From the NCBI RefSeq assembly GCF_019131995.1, contig NZ_JAHONA010000011.1:1-64000 (forward strand): a DNA stretch of 64,000 bases, written 5' to 3'. This document shows positions 42,795 through 51,845 of the stretch, one piece after another (the first letter of the stretch is position 1; each line of letters begins with the position of its first letter). The translations under genes were made by a program, and so were the position numbers. The DNA is from Collinsella aerofaciens. GTDB taxonomy: Bacteria; Actinomycetota; Coriobacteriia; Coriobacteriales; Coriobacteriaceae. The notes under the pieces are model-generated. The model was given only the letters and a program-made list of their open reading frames with translations, searched no databases and had not been told where the DNA came from.

Positions 42795-44252
42795 ATGTCA
42801 TTTGCAGTCAGTCTGTCCCTTCTCGGCTTGGTCGCTATCGCGGCCCCGATGGTGGCCTCGGTGCTCGTCGCCCTGTTCCCCCGTCCGTACGCCAAGTGGT
42901 TCAGCGTTTTGGGTGCCGCCGTCTCGACGGTCTGCACCATCGCCCTCGCCGCGAATTTCGCTGGCGCCGGCATGCCCGACACGCAGGTCCCCCTGATCTC
43001 GTTTGGGCAGACCCTCGTCATGGGATTCACCTTCGATCGCATGAGCACGCTGCTCGCGCCCGCCTTTGTGGGTATCGGCCTGCTTGTCGTGATCTATTCG
43101 ATCCCCTATATGAGCGAGAATAACCGTGAGCATCCCGATGCGCCGCGTCGTCGCTTCTACGCGTACCTCGCGACCTTCATCGGCGCCATGGCCGGCCTTG
43201 TGTACAGCTCGACCCTTTTGGGCCAGCTCGTGTTCTTTGAGATCACGGGTGCGTGCTCTTGGGGCCTCATTAGCTACTACATGACGCCTACGGCCAAGAA
43301 GGCCGGCATGAAGGCCCTGATCATCACGCATATCGGTGCGCTCGGCCTGTATCTGGGCGCCGCCATCGTGTTTGCCCACACCGGTACCTTCGCCATTACC
43401 GCGATTGCAGGCCTCGACGCCAAGCTCAAGGCCATCGTCCTTTTGCTCGTGCTGTTTGCGGCCTGGGCCAAGTCCGCACAGGTCCCCATGTACATGTGGC
43501 TGCCTTCGGCCATGGAGGCGCCGACGCCTGTTTCGGCCTACCTGCATGGCGCCTCGATGGTCAAGGTCGGCGTGTGCGTGTTCGCGCGCGCACTCGTCTC
43601 TGCCGGCGAGATTCCCGAGATCGTGGGCTGGGTCGCCATTATCGACGCCATGGTCACCATGCTCTTTGGTTTCCTTATGTACCTGCCGCAAAAGGACATG
43701 AAGCGCCTGCTGGCCTTCTCCACGATCGCCCAGCTCTCCTATGTGTTCTTTGGTCTGGGCCTTTCGGTCTTTGGCAGCCAGCTGGCCTTTGACGGTGCCG
43801 TGTGCCACATCTTTAACCACGCTTTCGCCAAGACCCTGTTCTTCCTGATCGCCGGTTCGTTCTCCTTTACGCTCGGCACGCGTATGCTGCCCAAGCTTCG
43901 CGGCATCGTAAAGAAGTACCCGATCTCGGGCGTGGGCTTTGGTGTCGCCGCGCTCGCCATTGCCGGCGTGCCGCCCATGAACACGTTTTTCTCGAAGTTC
44001 CAGATTATCGCCGGCGGCTTCTCTGTTGGTGCCGGCAACGTCGCGATCCTGGTGCTCGTGTGCATCATGGTCGCCGAGACCGTCGCCACCTTTGCCTGGT
44101 TCCTCAAGTGGATGGGCTATTGCCTGCCCGGCGAGCCGAGCGACGAAGTCGCTGCGGGAGCCCCGCTTCCCCGCGCGATGGCGTTCGTGTTCATCGTGCT
44201 CATCATCATGGTTATCGTCAGCGGCCCGCTTTCGGCCAGCTGGATCGGTTAG
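42795..44252 (+). CDS. hyfD: Hydrogenase-4 membrane subunit D (antiporter-like)
   Basis: 485 residues (E. coli HyfD 479). Antiporter-family motifs include WAKSAQVPMYMWLPSAMEAP, SAYLHGASMVKVGVCVFARA and the QKDMKRLLAFSTIAQLSYVF segment. HyfD is present in Hyf but absent from Hyc, so its presence marks this as the larger, potentially more strongly ion-pumping type. The ATG at 42795 follows GAAGGGAG. Confidence 0.92.
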   Translation: MSFAVSLSLLGLVAIAAPMVASVLVALFPRPYAKWFSVLGAAVSTVCTIALAANFAGAGMPDTQVPLISFGQTLVMGFTFDRMSTLLAPAFVGIGLLVVIYSIPYMSENNREHPDAPRRRFYAYLATFIGAMAGLVYSSTLLGQLVFFEITGACSWGLISYYMTPTAKKAGMKALIITHIGALGLYLGAAIVFAHTGTFAITAIAGLDAKLKAIVLLLVLFAAWAKSAQVPMYMWLPSAMEAPTPVSAYLHGASMVKVGVCVFARALVSAGEIPEIVGWVAIIDAMVTMLFGFLMYLPQKDMKRLLAFSTIAQLSYVFFGLGLSVFGSQLAFDGAVCHIFNHAFAKTLFFLIAGSFSFTLGTRMLPKLRGIVKKYPISGVGFGVAALAIAGVPPMNTFFSKFQIIAGGFSVGAGNVAILVLVCIMVAETVATFAWFLKWMGYCLPGEPSDEVAAGAPLPRAMAFVFIVLIIMVIVSGPLSASWIG

Positions 44253-44265
44253 GAGGTAGAACGAC

Positions 44266-44919
44266 ATGGGTTATTCGATCGTCAACATCCTTGGCGGCCT
44301 TCTGATCGTCACGTCCACCATGGTGGTTGTCTCCAAGAACATCAAGCATTCCATCAGCTGGTATGCGGTGCAGTCGCTGGTGCTCGTGGGGCTTCTCGCC
44401 ACGCTCGGTGTCACCACCGGTGCGCAGGAGCTGCTTATGTGGGCCGGATCTGCCTTTATCACTAAGGTCGTCCTGGTCCCTTATATCCTCAACCGCGCAT
44501 ACAAGAAGATGGGCGAGCCGAGCGACGCATCGCTCAAGGCCGGCCTTAAGCCCGCGTGGGCCATTTGCATCATTGCCGTGGAGGTCGCGATTTGCTTTGC
44601 CGTCGTTACGCAGATCAGCCTGCCCACGGCCGAGGTCGCAACGCCTGCGCTCGCCATTAGCTTCGCTCACTTCTTTGTGGGCCTCACCTGCATCATCTCG
44701 CAGCGCAACATCATGAAGCAGATCTTTGGATACTGCCTTATGGAAAACGGCAGCCATGTAACGCTCGCGCTTTTGGCCCCCACCGCTCCCGAGATCATCG
44801 AGATCGGTATCGCCACCGACGCCATCTTTGCCGTCATCATCATGTCCATCGTCGTGCGTCGCATTTGGGACGACTCCCACTCGCTCGATGCGCGCGACCT
44901 GTCCGAGCTGAGGGGGTAG
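44266..44919 (+). CDS. hyfE: Hydrogenase-4 membrane subunit E
   Basis: 217 residues (E. coli HyfE 216), with a NuoK-like arrangement of about six membrane segments. Charged conserved spots are in FITKVVLVPYILNRAYKKMG and GYCLMENGSHVTLALL. HyfE is also Hyf-specific. The ATG at 44266 is 13 nt after hyfD with AGGAGG upstream. Confidence 0.9.
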   Translation: MGYSIVNILGGLLIVTSTMVVVSKNIKHSISWYAVQSLVLVGLLATLGVTTGAQELLMWAGSAFITKVVLVPYILNRAYKKMGEPSDASLKAGLKPAWAICIIAVEVAICFAVVTQISLPTAEVATPALAISFAHFFVGLTCIISQRNIMKQIFGYCLMENGSHVTLALLAPTAPEIIEIGIATDAIFAVIIMSIVVRRIWDDSHSLDARDLSELRG

Positions 44920-44922
44920 TCC

Positions 44923-46482
44923 ATGGAAACGTTGATTCTCGCCCTGCTCGCGACTCCTTTGGTGTTCTCGCTGGTCATGGCGTTTTTGCCCAAGAACACG
45001 TCCTATAACGTGTTTGCCGGTCTCAACCTGGTCTCCGTCGCAGCCGTCCTGGTGCTGTCGATTGTGACGGCCGGTGACGTCCTTATGAGCGGCGACACCG
45101 CGAGCGCTTTTGGCCTGTGGTTCCACCTCGATTCGCTGGGCGCCATCTTTGTGCTGCTCATCGGCTTTATCGGTTTTCTTACCGGGCTGTTCTCGCTGCC
45201 CTATGTAAAGGCCGATATCGAGGAGGGCTCCATGCCCGCCGAGCGCGCCAAGCAGTATTTTGCGCTGTTTAGCCTGTTTGTGTTCACCATGCTGCTCGCG
45301 TGCCTGTCCAACAACATGATCCTCACGTGGGCCGCCGTGGAGGCAACCACGCTTTCCACCGTGTTCCTCGTGGGTATCTACAAGAACAAGACGGCCCTCG
45401 AGGCTTCTTGGAAGTATGCGATGGTCTGCACCGCCGGCGTGGCCTTTGGCCTGTTCGGTACGCTGCTGATCTACGCCAACGCCGCCGACGTGATTCCCAA
45501 CGCCCACGAGGCCGCATTCCTGTCGTGCGTGCTGCCGTATGCCGACCAGTTCGACCCTACGCTCATGCGCCTCGCCTTTGCGTTTGTCGTGATCGGCTTT
45601 GGCACCAAGGCCGGCCTGTTCCCCATGCACACTTGGCTGCCCGATGCCCACTCCCAGGCCCCGAGCCCTGTCTCGGCCCTGCTCTCGGGCGTGCTGCTTA
45701 AGTGCGCCATGCTTGTGATCATGCGCTTCTACGGCTTTACTATCCAGGCCGTGGGCGCCGAGTATCCGCAGCTTTTGCTGCTGATCGTCGGCACGCTGTC
45801 CATTTTGGTGGCGGCACTCTCGATGTTTCGCCAGGACGACCTCAAGCGCCGCTTTGCGTACTCGTCTGTGGAGAACGTGGGCGTTATCGCCCTGTGCCTG
45901 GGTATCGGTGGCCCGCTGGGTATCGCCGCGGCCCTGCTGCACTGCGTGTTCCACGGCTTTACCAAGACGCTTGCCTTCTGCGTGTCCGGCAACATCCAGC
46001 ACGCCTTTGGCACGCGTAGCCTGGCCAAGATCCAAGGCGTCGTCGAGGTTGCCCCCGCAACCGCCGCGCTCGCCATCCTGGCGCTGCTCGGTCTTGGTGC
46101 CTTCCCGCCCTTTGGCATGTTTATCTCCGAGTTCCTGACTTTTGTCGCCGGTGTTACCGCCGGTCCCATGTGGCTGGTCGTCGTGGTCGCCCTCGGTCTT
46201 ACCGTGGCCATCTCTGCGCTCACCCGCATCGCACTCAAGTCGGTGTTCGGCCATGCGCCCCAGGGCATGGGCAAGCATGAGGCCCCGGCGCTCATGCTGA
46301 TCCCCGAAATCATCCTGGCCGTCATGATCTTGTGGTTTGGCATCGCCACCCCGCTGCCTCTCGTGCACGGTGTGGAGACCGCGACCGGCATCGTACTCGA
46401 GCAGAGCACCGAGGAGCTTCACGCGACGCCGATGTACCGCGCTGTGTTCGGTACCGAAACCGCTCAGAGCGAGGTGGAGTAA
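44923..46482 (+). CDS. hyfF: Hydrogenase-4 membrane subunit F (antiporter-like)
   Basis: 519 residues (E. coli HyfF 526). The motifs GFGTKAGLFPMHTWLPDAHS, QAPSPVSALLSGVLLKCAML and RQDDLKRRFAYSSVENVGVI show the NuoL/M/N fold. Together with HyfB and HyfD it gives three antiporter-like subunits. The ATG at 44923 is 3 nt after hyfE. Confidence 0.92.
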   Translation: METLILALLATPLVFSLVMAFLPKNTSYNVFAGLNLVSVAAVLVLSIVTAGDVLMSGDTASAFGLWFHLDSLGAIFVLLIGFIGFLTGLFSLPYVKADIEEGSMPAERAKQYFALFSLFVFTMLLACLSNNMILTWAAVEATTLSTVFLVGIYKNKTALEASWKYAMVCTAGVAFGLFGTLLIYANAADVIPNAHEAAFLSCVLPYADQFDPTLMRLAFAFVVIGFGTKAGLFPMHTWLPDAHSQAPSPVSALLSGVLLKCAMLVIMRFYGFTIQAVGAEYPQLLLLIVGTLSILVAALSMFRQDDLKRRFAYSSVENVGVIALCLGIGGPLGIAAALLHCVFHGFTKTLAFCVSGNIQHAFGTRSLAKIQGVVEVAPATAALAILALLGLGAFPPFGMFISEFLTFVAGVTAGPMWLVVVVALGLTVAISALTRIALKSVFGHAPQGMGKHEAPALMLIPEIILAVMILWFGIATPLPLVHGVETATGIVLEQSTEELHATPMYRAVFGTETAQSEVE

Positions 46483-46485
46483 CGA

Positions 46486-48258
46486 ATGATTGAAACTGAG
46501 AACAAGGTCTACGCCCGTCGCTGCGAGAGCCATGTCGAGGCCCTGCGCCGCGCCGTTCCGGGCTGCATCGAGAAGGTCGAGTGGCAGTGTGAGGACCAGC
46601 TGACGATTACCGTTAAGCAGGACAAGCTGCCCGAGGCCGTCCACTACCTGTATTACGAGCGCTACGGCTGGATTCCCGTGATCATCGGCAACGACGAGCG
46701 CAGTCTGTGCGGCCGTTACGCCGTGTACTACGTCATCTCCATGGAGGGGGAGGACCCCGGCTGGGTGACCGTGCGCACCGAGGTCGATCCCGCCAAGATG
46801 ACGTTCCCGTCCGTGACGCCGTTCGTCCCCGCCTGCGTGTGGGGCGAGCGCGAGCTGCGCGATATGTTCGGCCTGATTCCCGAGGGCCTTCCCGATCGTC
46901 GTCGCCTGGTGCTGCCCGACGATTGGCCCAGCGGCCTGTACCCGCTGCGCAAGGACTCCATGGACTACCGCTTCCGTCCCGCTCCCGCGAGTGACATGGA
47001 AAACTACGAGTTCTTGGCCGATACCAAGGGCAAGGAGACGACGCTCGTCCCCATGGGCCCGTTGCACATTACTTCCGACGAGCCCGGCCACTTCCGCCTG
47101 TTCGTTGAGGGCGAGACGATCGTCGACGCCGACTATCGTCTGTTCTACGTGCACCGCGGTATGGAGAAGGTCGCCGAGACGCGCCTGAACTATGACGCCG
47201 TGACGTTCCTCGCCGACCGCATCTGCGGCATCTGCGGCTGCGCCCACTCGGTGGCCTATGCCGAGGCCGTCGAGCGCGCCCAGGGCATTCATGTCCCGCC
47301 GCGCGCCCAGTACATCCGCGCCATCATGCTCGAGGTCGAGCGCCTGCACTCGCACCTGCTCAACATTGGCCTGGCATCGCACTACACGGGCTTCGACTCC
47401 GGCTTCCAGCAGTTCTTCCGCGTCCGCGAGAAGTCCATGGACCTGGCCGAGAAGCTCTCCGGTCACCGCAAGACCTACGGCCTCAACGTGATCGGCGGCG
47501 TGCGCCGCGACATTTTGGCCGAGCAGAAGCTCTCCACGCTCACGACCATCCACCAGCTGCGCTCCGAGGTTCAGGAACTCGTCGACGTCTTGCTCTCCAC
47601 GCCCAACTTTATCGAGCGTACGAGTGGCATCGGCATCTTGGACCGCAAGATCGCACGCGACTTCTCGCCGGTCGGCCCGCTCATGCGTGGCTCGGGCTAT
47701 GCCCGCGACGTGCGCTTTGACCATCCCTTCGACGGCTACGCCGATCCGGACGTCCAAAAGATGCACGCCGCTACGGCCGACACCTGCGATGCCTTCGGCC
47801 GTACCGCCGTTCGCATCCAGGAGGTCTACGATTCGATCGACATGATCGAGACCATGCTCGAGAACTGCCCGTCGGGCCCCATCCTCACCACGGATTGGGA
47901 GTACACCCCGCACAAGTACGCCATCGGTGCCACCGAGGCGCCGCGCGGCGAGGACGTGCACTGGGCCATGCTCGGCAACAACCAGAAGTGCTACCGCTGG
48001 CGCGCCAAGGCCGCCACGTACAGCAACTGGCCGGTCCTGCGCTACATGTTCCGCGGCAACACCGTGGGCGACGCGGCGCTGATCGTCGGCTCGCTCGACC
48101 CGTGCTACTCCTGCACCGACCGCGTGACGGTGACCGATGTCGCCGCCAAGCGCGACCACGTGCTCGATAAGGAGCAGTTCGAGAACGTCTGGCGCGACAA
48201 GTCGCCGCTTGCGGGCGAGGGCACCATGGCCGCTCCGCTCGATGAGGAGGCGCTCTAA
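46486..48258 (+). CDS. hyfG: [NiFe] hydrogenase large subunit, NuoC-NuoD fusion
   Basis: 590 residues. Residues 1-170 are a NuoC-like domain (CVWGERELRDMFGLIPEGLP) and the rest is NuoD/HycE-like. The NiFe ligands are Cys247 and Cys250 (RICGICGCAHS) and Cys540 and Cys543 (DPCYSCTDR). A 44-residue C-terminal tail after Arg546 should be removed by HycI once nickel is inserted; this is longer than E. coli's 32. It carries the H2-evolving site. It starts 3 nt after hyfF. Confidence 0.95.
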   Translation: MIETENKVYARRCESHVEALRRAVPGCIEKVEWQCEDQLTITVKQDKLPEAVHYLYYERYGWIPVIIGNDERSLCGRYAVYYVISMEGEDPGWVTVRTEVDPAKMTFPSVTPFVPACVWGERELRDMFGLIPEGLPDRRRLVLPDDWPSGLYPLRKDSMDYRFRPAPASDMENYEFLADTKGKETTLVPMGPLHITSDEPGHFRLFVEGETIVDADYRLFYVHRGMEKVAETRLNYDAVTFLADRICGICGCAHSVAYAEAVERAQGIHVPPRAQYIRAIMLEVERLHSHLLNIGLASHYTGFDSGFQQFFRVREKSMDLAEKLSGHRKTYGLNVIGGVRRDILAEQKLSTLTTIHQLRSEVQELVDVLLSTPNFIERTSGIGILDRKIARDFSPVGPLMRGSGYARDVRFDHPFDGYADPDVQKMHAATADTCDAFGRTAVRIQEVYDSIDMIETMLENCPSGPILTTDWEYTPHKYAIGATEAPRGEDVHWAMLGNNQKCYRWRAKAATYSNWPVLRYMFRGNTVGDAALIVGSLDPCYSCTDRVTVTDVAAKRDHVLDKEQFENVWRDKSPLAGEGTMAAPLDEEAL

Positions 48259-48259
48259 T

Positions 48260-48976
48260 ATGCTGAAGCTTTGGAAGGTAAACGCCAAGGCCGGCGACGC
48301 GACGGTCAAGTACCCGTTTGCGCCGTTCCCCACCAACAAGGACATGCGCGGCAAGCCCGAGCACAATGCCGAGCTCTGCATCGCCTGCGGTGCCTGCGGT
48401 GTGGCGTGCCCGGCCGATGCCATTCGTATGGACACCGACCTTGCGGCCGATACCATCACCTGGTCGATCGACTACGGCCGCTGCATCTTTTGCGGCCGCT
48501 GCGAGGAAGCCTGCCCCATGGAGGCCATCAAGCTCACCGAGGAGTTTGAGCTGGCCGTCATGAGCAAGGACGACCTCACCAGCAAGAGCGTCTATACGCT
48601 CGAGCACTGCTCGCGTTGCGGCAAGCCGTTTGCCCCGCACAAGGAGATCGACTACGCCAAGCGCCTGCTGCAAAAGGCCGGCGGCATGGAGGCCGAGCAG
48701 GCCGCCCGTACCGTCGGTATGTGCCAGGAGTGCAAGCGCGAGCTCGACGCCCTGCGCGCCGCCTCGGCCGTAAAGACCGGCAACGCTGCCGGCATGGCTG
48801 CCAACGAGACGCTTGCGTCCGGCGAGCCCCAGGGCCCCGGCATGGAGTATCTGGGCGGCCACGGCGTGAACCCGGAGTATATCGACCGCGAGCTCAACCC
48901 CGATGCGCCCGAGATTCCCGCCGGTCCGGCGCCGGTCGAGGGCATCATCATGGATTTTGAAACGAAGGAGGAGTAA
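48260..48976 (+). CDS. hyfH: Hydrogenase-4 2x[4Fe-4S] subunit (NuoI/HycF-like)
   Basis: 238 residues. Two ferredoxin motifs, CIACGACGVACP and CIFCGRCEEACP, are followed by a CSRCGKPFAPHKE and CQECKREL pair that resembles a zinc ribbon also seen in E. coli HycF. It relays electrons between the ferredoxin subunits and HyfI. The Gly/Pro-rich C-terminal 60 residues extend beyond most HyfH proteins. The start is 1 nt after the hyfG stop. Confidence 0.9.
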   Translation: MLKLWKVNAKAGDATVKYPFAPFPTNKDMRGKPEHNAELCIACGACGVACPADAIRMDTDLAADTITWSIDYGRCIFCGRCEEACPMEAIKLTEEFELAVMSKDDLTSKSVYTLEHCSRCGKPFAPHKEIDYAKRLLQKAGGMEAEQAARTVGMCQECKRELDALRAASAVKTGNAAGMAANETLASGEPQGPGMEYLGGHGVNPEYIDRELNPDAPEIPAGPAPVEGIIMDFETKEE

Positions 48977-48978
48977 CC

Positions 48979-49761
48979 ATGGCCGAACCCACGCTTTTGC
49001 CCGAGCGGCTTCAGTACCGCCCGACCAAGATCGAGCTCGACGAGAGCATCGAGAAGGCCAAGGCGACCCTTCTTAAGAAGATCAAGCGCTCGGTGTATGT
49101 CTACCGTGTTGACTGCGGCGGCTGCAACGGCTGCGAGATCGAGATCTTCGGTTCCATCACGCCCGTCTTCGACGTCGAGCGCTTTGGCATCAAGGTCGTG
49201 CCCTCGCCTCGTCACGCCGACGTGCTGCTGTACACCGGTGCCGTGACGCGTGCCATGCGCATGCCGGCCCTGCGCGCCTTTGAGGCCGCACCCGATCCCA
49301 AGATCGTGGTGTCCTATGGCGCGTGCGGCTGCACCGGCGGCATCTTCTACGACAACTACTGCGTCTGGGGAGGCACGGACAAGATTCTGCCGGTCGATGT
49401 CTACATCCCCGGCTGCCCGCCCAGCCCCGCGCAGACCGTCTACGGCTTTGCCATGGCACTTGGCCTGCTGGACCAAAAGCTCCATGCCGAGACCACGGTG
49501 GAGGCCGCCGACGAGCAGGCCGATATCCTGCACCCCGGCGTGCCGTACAAGCTGCGTGTTGCCATCGAGCGCGAAGCTCGCGCCATGAGCGGCTACCGTT
49601 ACGGCCGCGACCTGGCCAACGAGTTTATGGACACGCTCGAGGGCGCGCCCAAGGGCGATATCCGCGGTGCCATGGCGCTGCTCATCGACAAGCAGGACGA
49701 TCCGCGCCGCGTCGAGGTGTACTCGGCGCTGCAGGATCTGGTGCTGGCCGGAGGTCGCTAG
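48979..49761 (+). CDS. hyfI: [NiFe] hydrogenase small subunit (NuoB/HycG-like)
   Basis: 260 residues. The single proximal [4Fe-4S] cluster is bound by Cys46 and Cys49 (VDCGGCNGCEIEI), Cys116 (YGACGCTGG) and Cys146 (IPGCPPSP), the group 4 pattern. It passes electrons to the NiFe site in HyfG. It starts 2 nt after hyfH, in the same unit. Confidence 0.94.
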   Translation: MAEPTLLPERLQYRPTKIELDESIEKAKATLLKKIKRSVYVYRVDCGGCNGCEIEIFGSITPVFDVERFGIKVVPSPRHADVLLYTGAVTRAMRMPALRAFEAAPDPKIVVSYGACGCTGGIFYDNYCVWGGTDKILPVDVYIPGCPPSPAQTVYGFAMALGLLDQKLHAETTVEAADEQADILHPGVPYKLRVAIEREARAMSGYRYGRDLANEFMDTLEGAPKGDIRGAMALLIDKQDDPRRVEVYSALQDLVLAGGR

Positions 49762-50343
49762 ATGGAGCTCACGGACCGCTCTGGTTACTTTGCGGGCCCC
49801 GGCATGCTCGGCGGCTCCTTTGGCGATGCCTCGCGCGCAAGCGACGAGGCTGCCGAGGGCGTCGCCGACCCCTGCCTGGGCCATGCGCCCGACCAGGTGG
49901 TCTTCTATGAGCTGACGCGTAAGTTTGTGGAGACCGAGGAAGACGTTCCCCAGGAGGCCTGCGACGTGCTGTACTACACGCTCGCCGTGGGCCACCACAC
50001 CGGCGTGCTCGACTGCTTTGAGCCGCGCCTGTCGGTGCCGGTGGATGTGTTCTATTCGCTCGTCGATGCGTTGCCGGAGGGGGAGGCCAAGACCAAGTTC
50101 GAGGCCATCCGCTCCTTTGGCGAGTGCCAGCTCGACAAGGCGGCGGTGCCGTCGCTGCTCGAGGCCTGCGATATGCTGCTCGACGAGCGCGGTTTTCGCG
50201 GTTCGGCCAAGGCCGGCATCTCGGTGTTCGACGACGACTTTGGCCTGCATGCCCAGCAGGTCGCGTTCTTAATGAAGTTTCGCGATCTGGTTGAGCGCGT
50301 GCGCGATGTTTCGGGTGTGTATCTGACGGGAAGGTTGCAGTAA
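49762..50343 (+). CDS. hycH: Formate hydrogenlyase maturation protein HycH
   Basis: 193 residues. VVFYELTRKFVETEEDVPQE, then YYTLAVGHHTGVLDCF and the end FLMKFRDLVERVRDVSGVYL, match HycH, which is needed for maturation of HycE-type large subunits. It starts directly after hyfI and its stop overlaps the hycI start, so it is tightly coupled to the protease. A 40-residue Gly/Ser-rich N-terminal extension precedes the domain. Confidence 0.88.
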   Translation: MELTDRSGYFAGPGMLGGSFGDASRASDEAAEGVADPCLGHAPDQVVFYELTRKFVETEEDVPQEACDVLYYTLAVGHHTGVLDCFEPRLSVPVDVFYSLVDALPEGEAKTKFEAIRSFGECQLDKAAVPSLLEACDMLLDERGFRGSAKAGISVFDDDFGLHAQQVAFLMKFRDLVERVRDVSGVYLTGRLQ

Positions 50344-50864
50344 TGGGTCGCGTTGTGGATGGTCGTGTGAACGGCGCTCCGTTTGCGGGTATCGTGCTCA
50401 CGGCGGGAAGCGTGCTGCGCGCCGACGATGCCGCCGGCCCCGTGCTCTCCAAAAAGATGGAGGACGCGCCCATCGCCGGTTGGTACACCATCGATGGCGG
50501 TCAGACGCCCGAGGATGACATCATCGAGGTCAAGCGCGAGCGTCCGCCTCGCCTGGTCTTGGTCGATGCCGCTGACATGGCGCTGCCCGTCGGGTCCATC
50601 CGCTTGCTCGACAAGCGCGATGTGGCCCGCAAGTCGATGTTCACCACGCATTCGCTTCCTTTGTCGATTCTGATCGAGGAAATCGAACAATCGTGTGATG
50701 ATATCGTCTTCGTTGGGATTCAGCCGGGCGATACGGAGTTCTATAACCCCATGTCCCCGGAGGTCTTTGAGGCCGTCGACGCCGTGTACGACGCCGTGGC
50801 CGCCAACGACTTTTCCCACTTTGTCCGCTTGGGGCAGAGCAATAGGAGCGCTTGTCCCTGCTGA
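50343..50864 (+). CDS. hycI: Hydrogenase maturation endopeptidase
   Basis: 173 residues. GIVLTAGSVLRADDAAGPVL holds the first nickel-sensing acidic residue; LVDAADMALPVGSIRLLDKR and TTHSLPLSILIEEIEQ follow, the latter with the conserved histidine. It removes the HyfG C-terminal tail after nickel insertion. The usual G-N-x-L-x-x-D-D motif reads G-S-V-L-R-A-D-D here. Confidence 0.9.
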   Translation: MGRVVDGRVNGAPFAGIVLTAGSVLRADDAAGPVLSKKMEDAPIAGWYTIDGGQTPEDDIIEVKRERPPRLVLVDAADMALPVGSIRLLDKRDVARKSMFTTHSLPLSILIEEIEQSCDDIVFVGIQPGDTEFYNPMSPEVFEAVDAVYDAVAANDFSHFVRLGQSNRSACPC

Positions 50865-50884
50865 TTAGGAAAGAAGTGATTGAC

Positions 50885-51724
50885 ATGGCAGATTCCAAGG
50901 TGGAGTACCCCACTCCCGATTGCCTGGCGCCCGCCGCGATCGAGGCCAAGACCGAGGCCGCCGGCGTGACCAAGGCTAACCTGCCGGTCGCTAAGGCCTT
51001 TCTGTTGGCAATGTTCGCCGGTGCGTTTATCGCCTTCGGCGGTCTGTTTTTTACGGTGTTTTTGAGCGACAGCACGCTGGGCTGGGGTGCCCAGCGCGTC
51101 GTGGGCGGCCTGTGTTTTTGCCTGGGCCTGGTGCTGGTGCTGGTGTGCGGCGCCGAGCTGTTTACCGGCAATTCGCTTATGGTCTGCGCGCTCAAGAGCA
51201 AAAAGATCACCCTGGCTCAGATGCTCAAGGCATGGGTCGTCGTATGGGTCGGTAACTTTGTCGGTGCCTTGTTCATCGTCTTTTTGGTGTACATGGCCGG
51301 CATTTACAAGCTCAACGGCGAGGCGGTCGCCAATTCCATGGTAAGCGTCGCCGCCGGCAAGGTGACGATCGACTGGGTGACGATCTTCTTCCGCGGCGTC
51401 CTGTGCAACATCTTTGTGTGCCTGGCCGTGTGGATCGGTACCGCCGGCAAGACCGTGGTCGATAAGGTTGTGGGCATTCTGCTGCCCATCGCCGCCTTTG
51501 TGGCCTGCGGTTTTGAGCACTGCGTCGCCAACATGTACTTTTTGCCCATGGGTGCCGTGATGCACGCGTGCGGCTATGGTATCGACGTCGCCGGCGCCGA
51601 TGCACTCAACGTTGCGGGCATTGCGTTTAACCTGTCCGCCGCCACGCTGGGCAACATCGTGGGCGGCGCGGTTCTGATCGCGCTCGGCTACTGGTTTGTC
51701 TACGCCAAGAAGTCCGAGGCGTAA
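50885..51724 (+). CDS. focA: Formate channel/transporter
   Basis: 279 residues with six membrane segments, the FNT-family layout. Typical segments are MLAMFAGAFIAFGGLFF-like LAMFAGAFIAFGGLFFTVFL, GAELFTGNSLMVCALKSKKI, GNFVGALFIVFLVYMAG, RGVLCNIFVCLAVWIGTAGK and CGFEHCVANMYFLPMG. It moves formate across the membrane and supplies FdhF. The ATG at 50885 with AGGAAAGAAG upstream is preferred to one at 50852, which lies inside hycI. It is the last gene of the formate hydrogenlyase run. Confidence 0.92.
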   Translation: MADSKVEYPTPDCLAPAAIEAKTEAAGVTKANLPVAKAFLLAMFAGAFIAFGGLFFTVFLSDSTLGWGAQRVVGGLCFCLGLVLVLVCGAELFTGNSLMVCALKSKKITLAQMLKAWVVVWVGNFVGALFIVFLVYMAGIYKLNGEAVANSMVSVAAGKVTIDWVTIFFRGVLCNIFVCLAVWIGTAGKTVVDKVVGILLPIAAFVACGFEHCVANMYFLPMGAVMHACGYGIDVAGADALNVAGIAFNLSAATLGNIVGGAVLIALGYWFVYAKKSEA

Positions 51725-51745
51725 AGTACCGCCTGTTTGACGTTG

Positions 51746-51782
51746 GCCTCCCGCGGGGCGTTGCCGTGCGGGAGGCTTTTTG
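51746..51782 (+). terminator. Terminator of the formate hydrogenlyase operon
   Basis: GCCTCCCGC and GCGGGAGGC form a 9-bp stem, followed by TTTTTGGG. It closes the 15-kb formate hydrogenlyase unit. Confidence 0.85.
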
Positions 51783-51845
51783 GGTCTGGGGCTCGTTGCC
51801 GGGCTTTTGGCCTGTTGTGTTTGGCTGATGAAAGGGGTAATCGAG

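Noticed and set aside
44218..48459. A 1413-codon open frame on the minus strand
   Set aside because: It is antisense to hyfD-hyfH, which have clear motifs and starts. Long shadow frames are expected at this GC content, and its translation is low-complexity.
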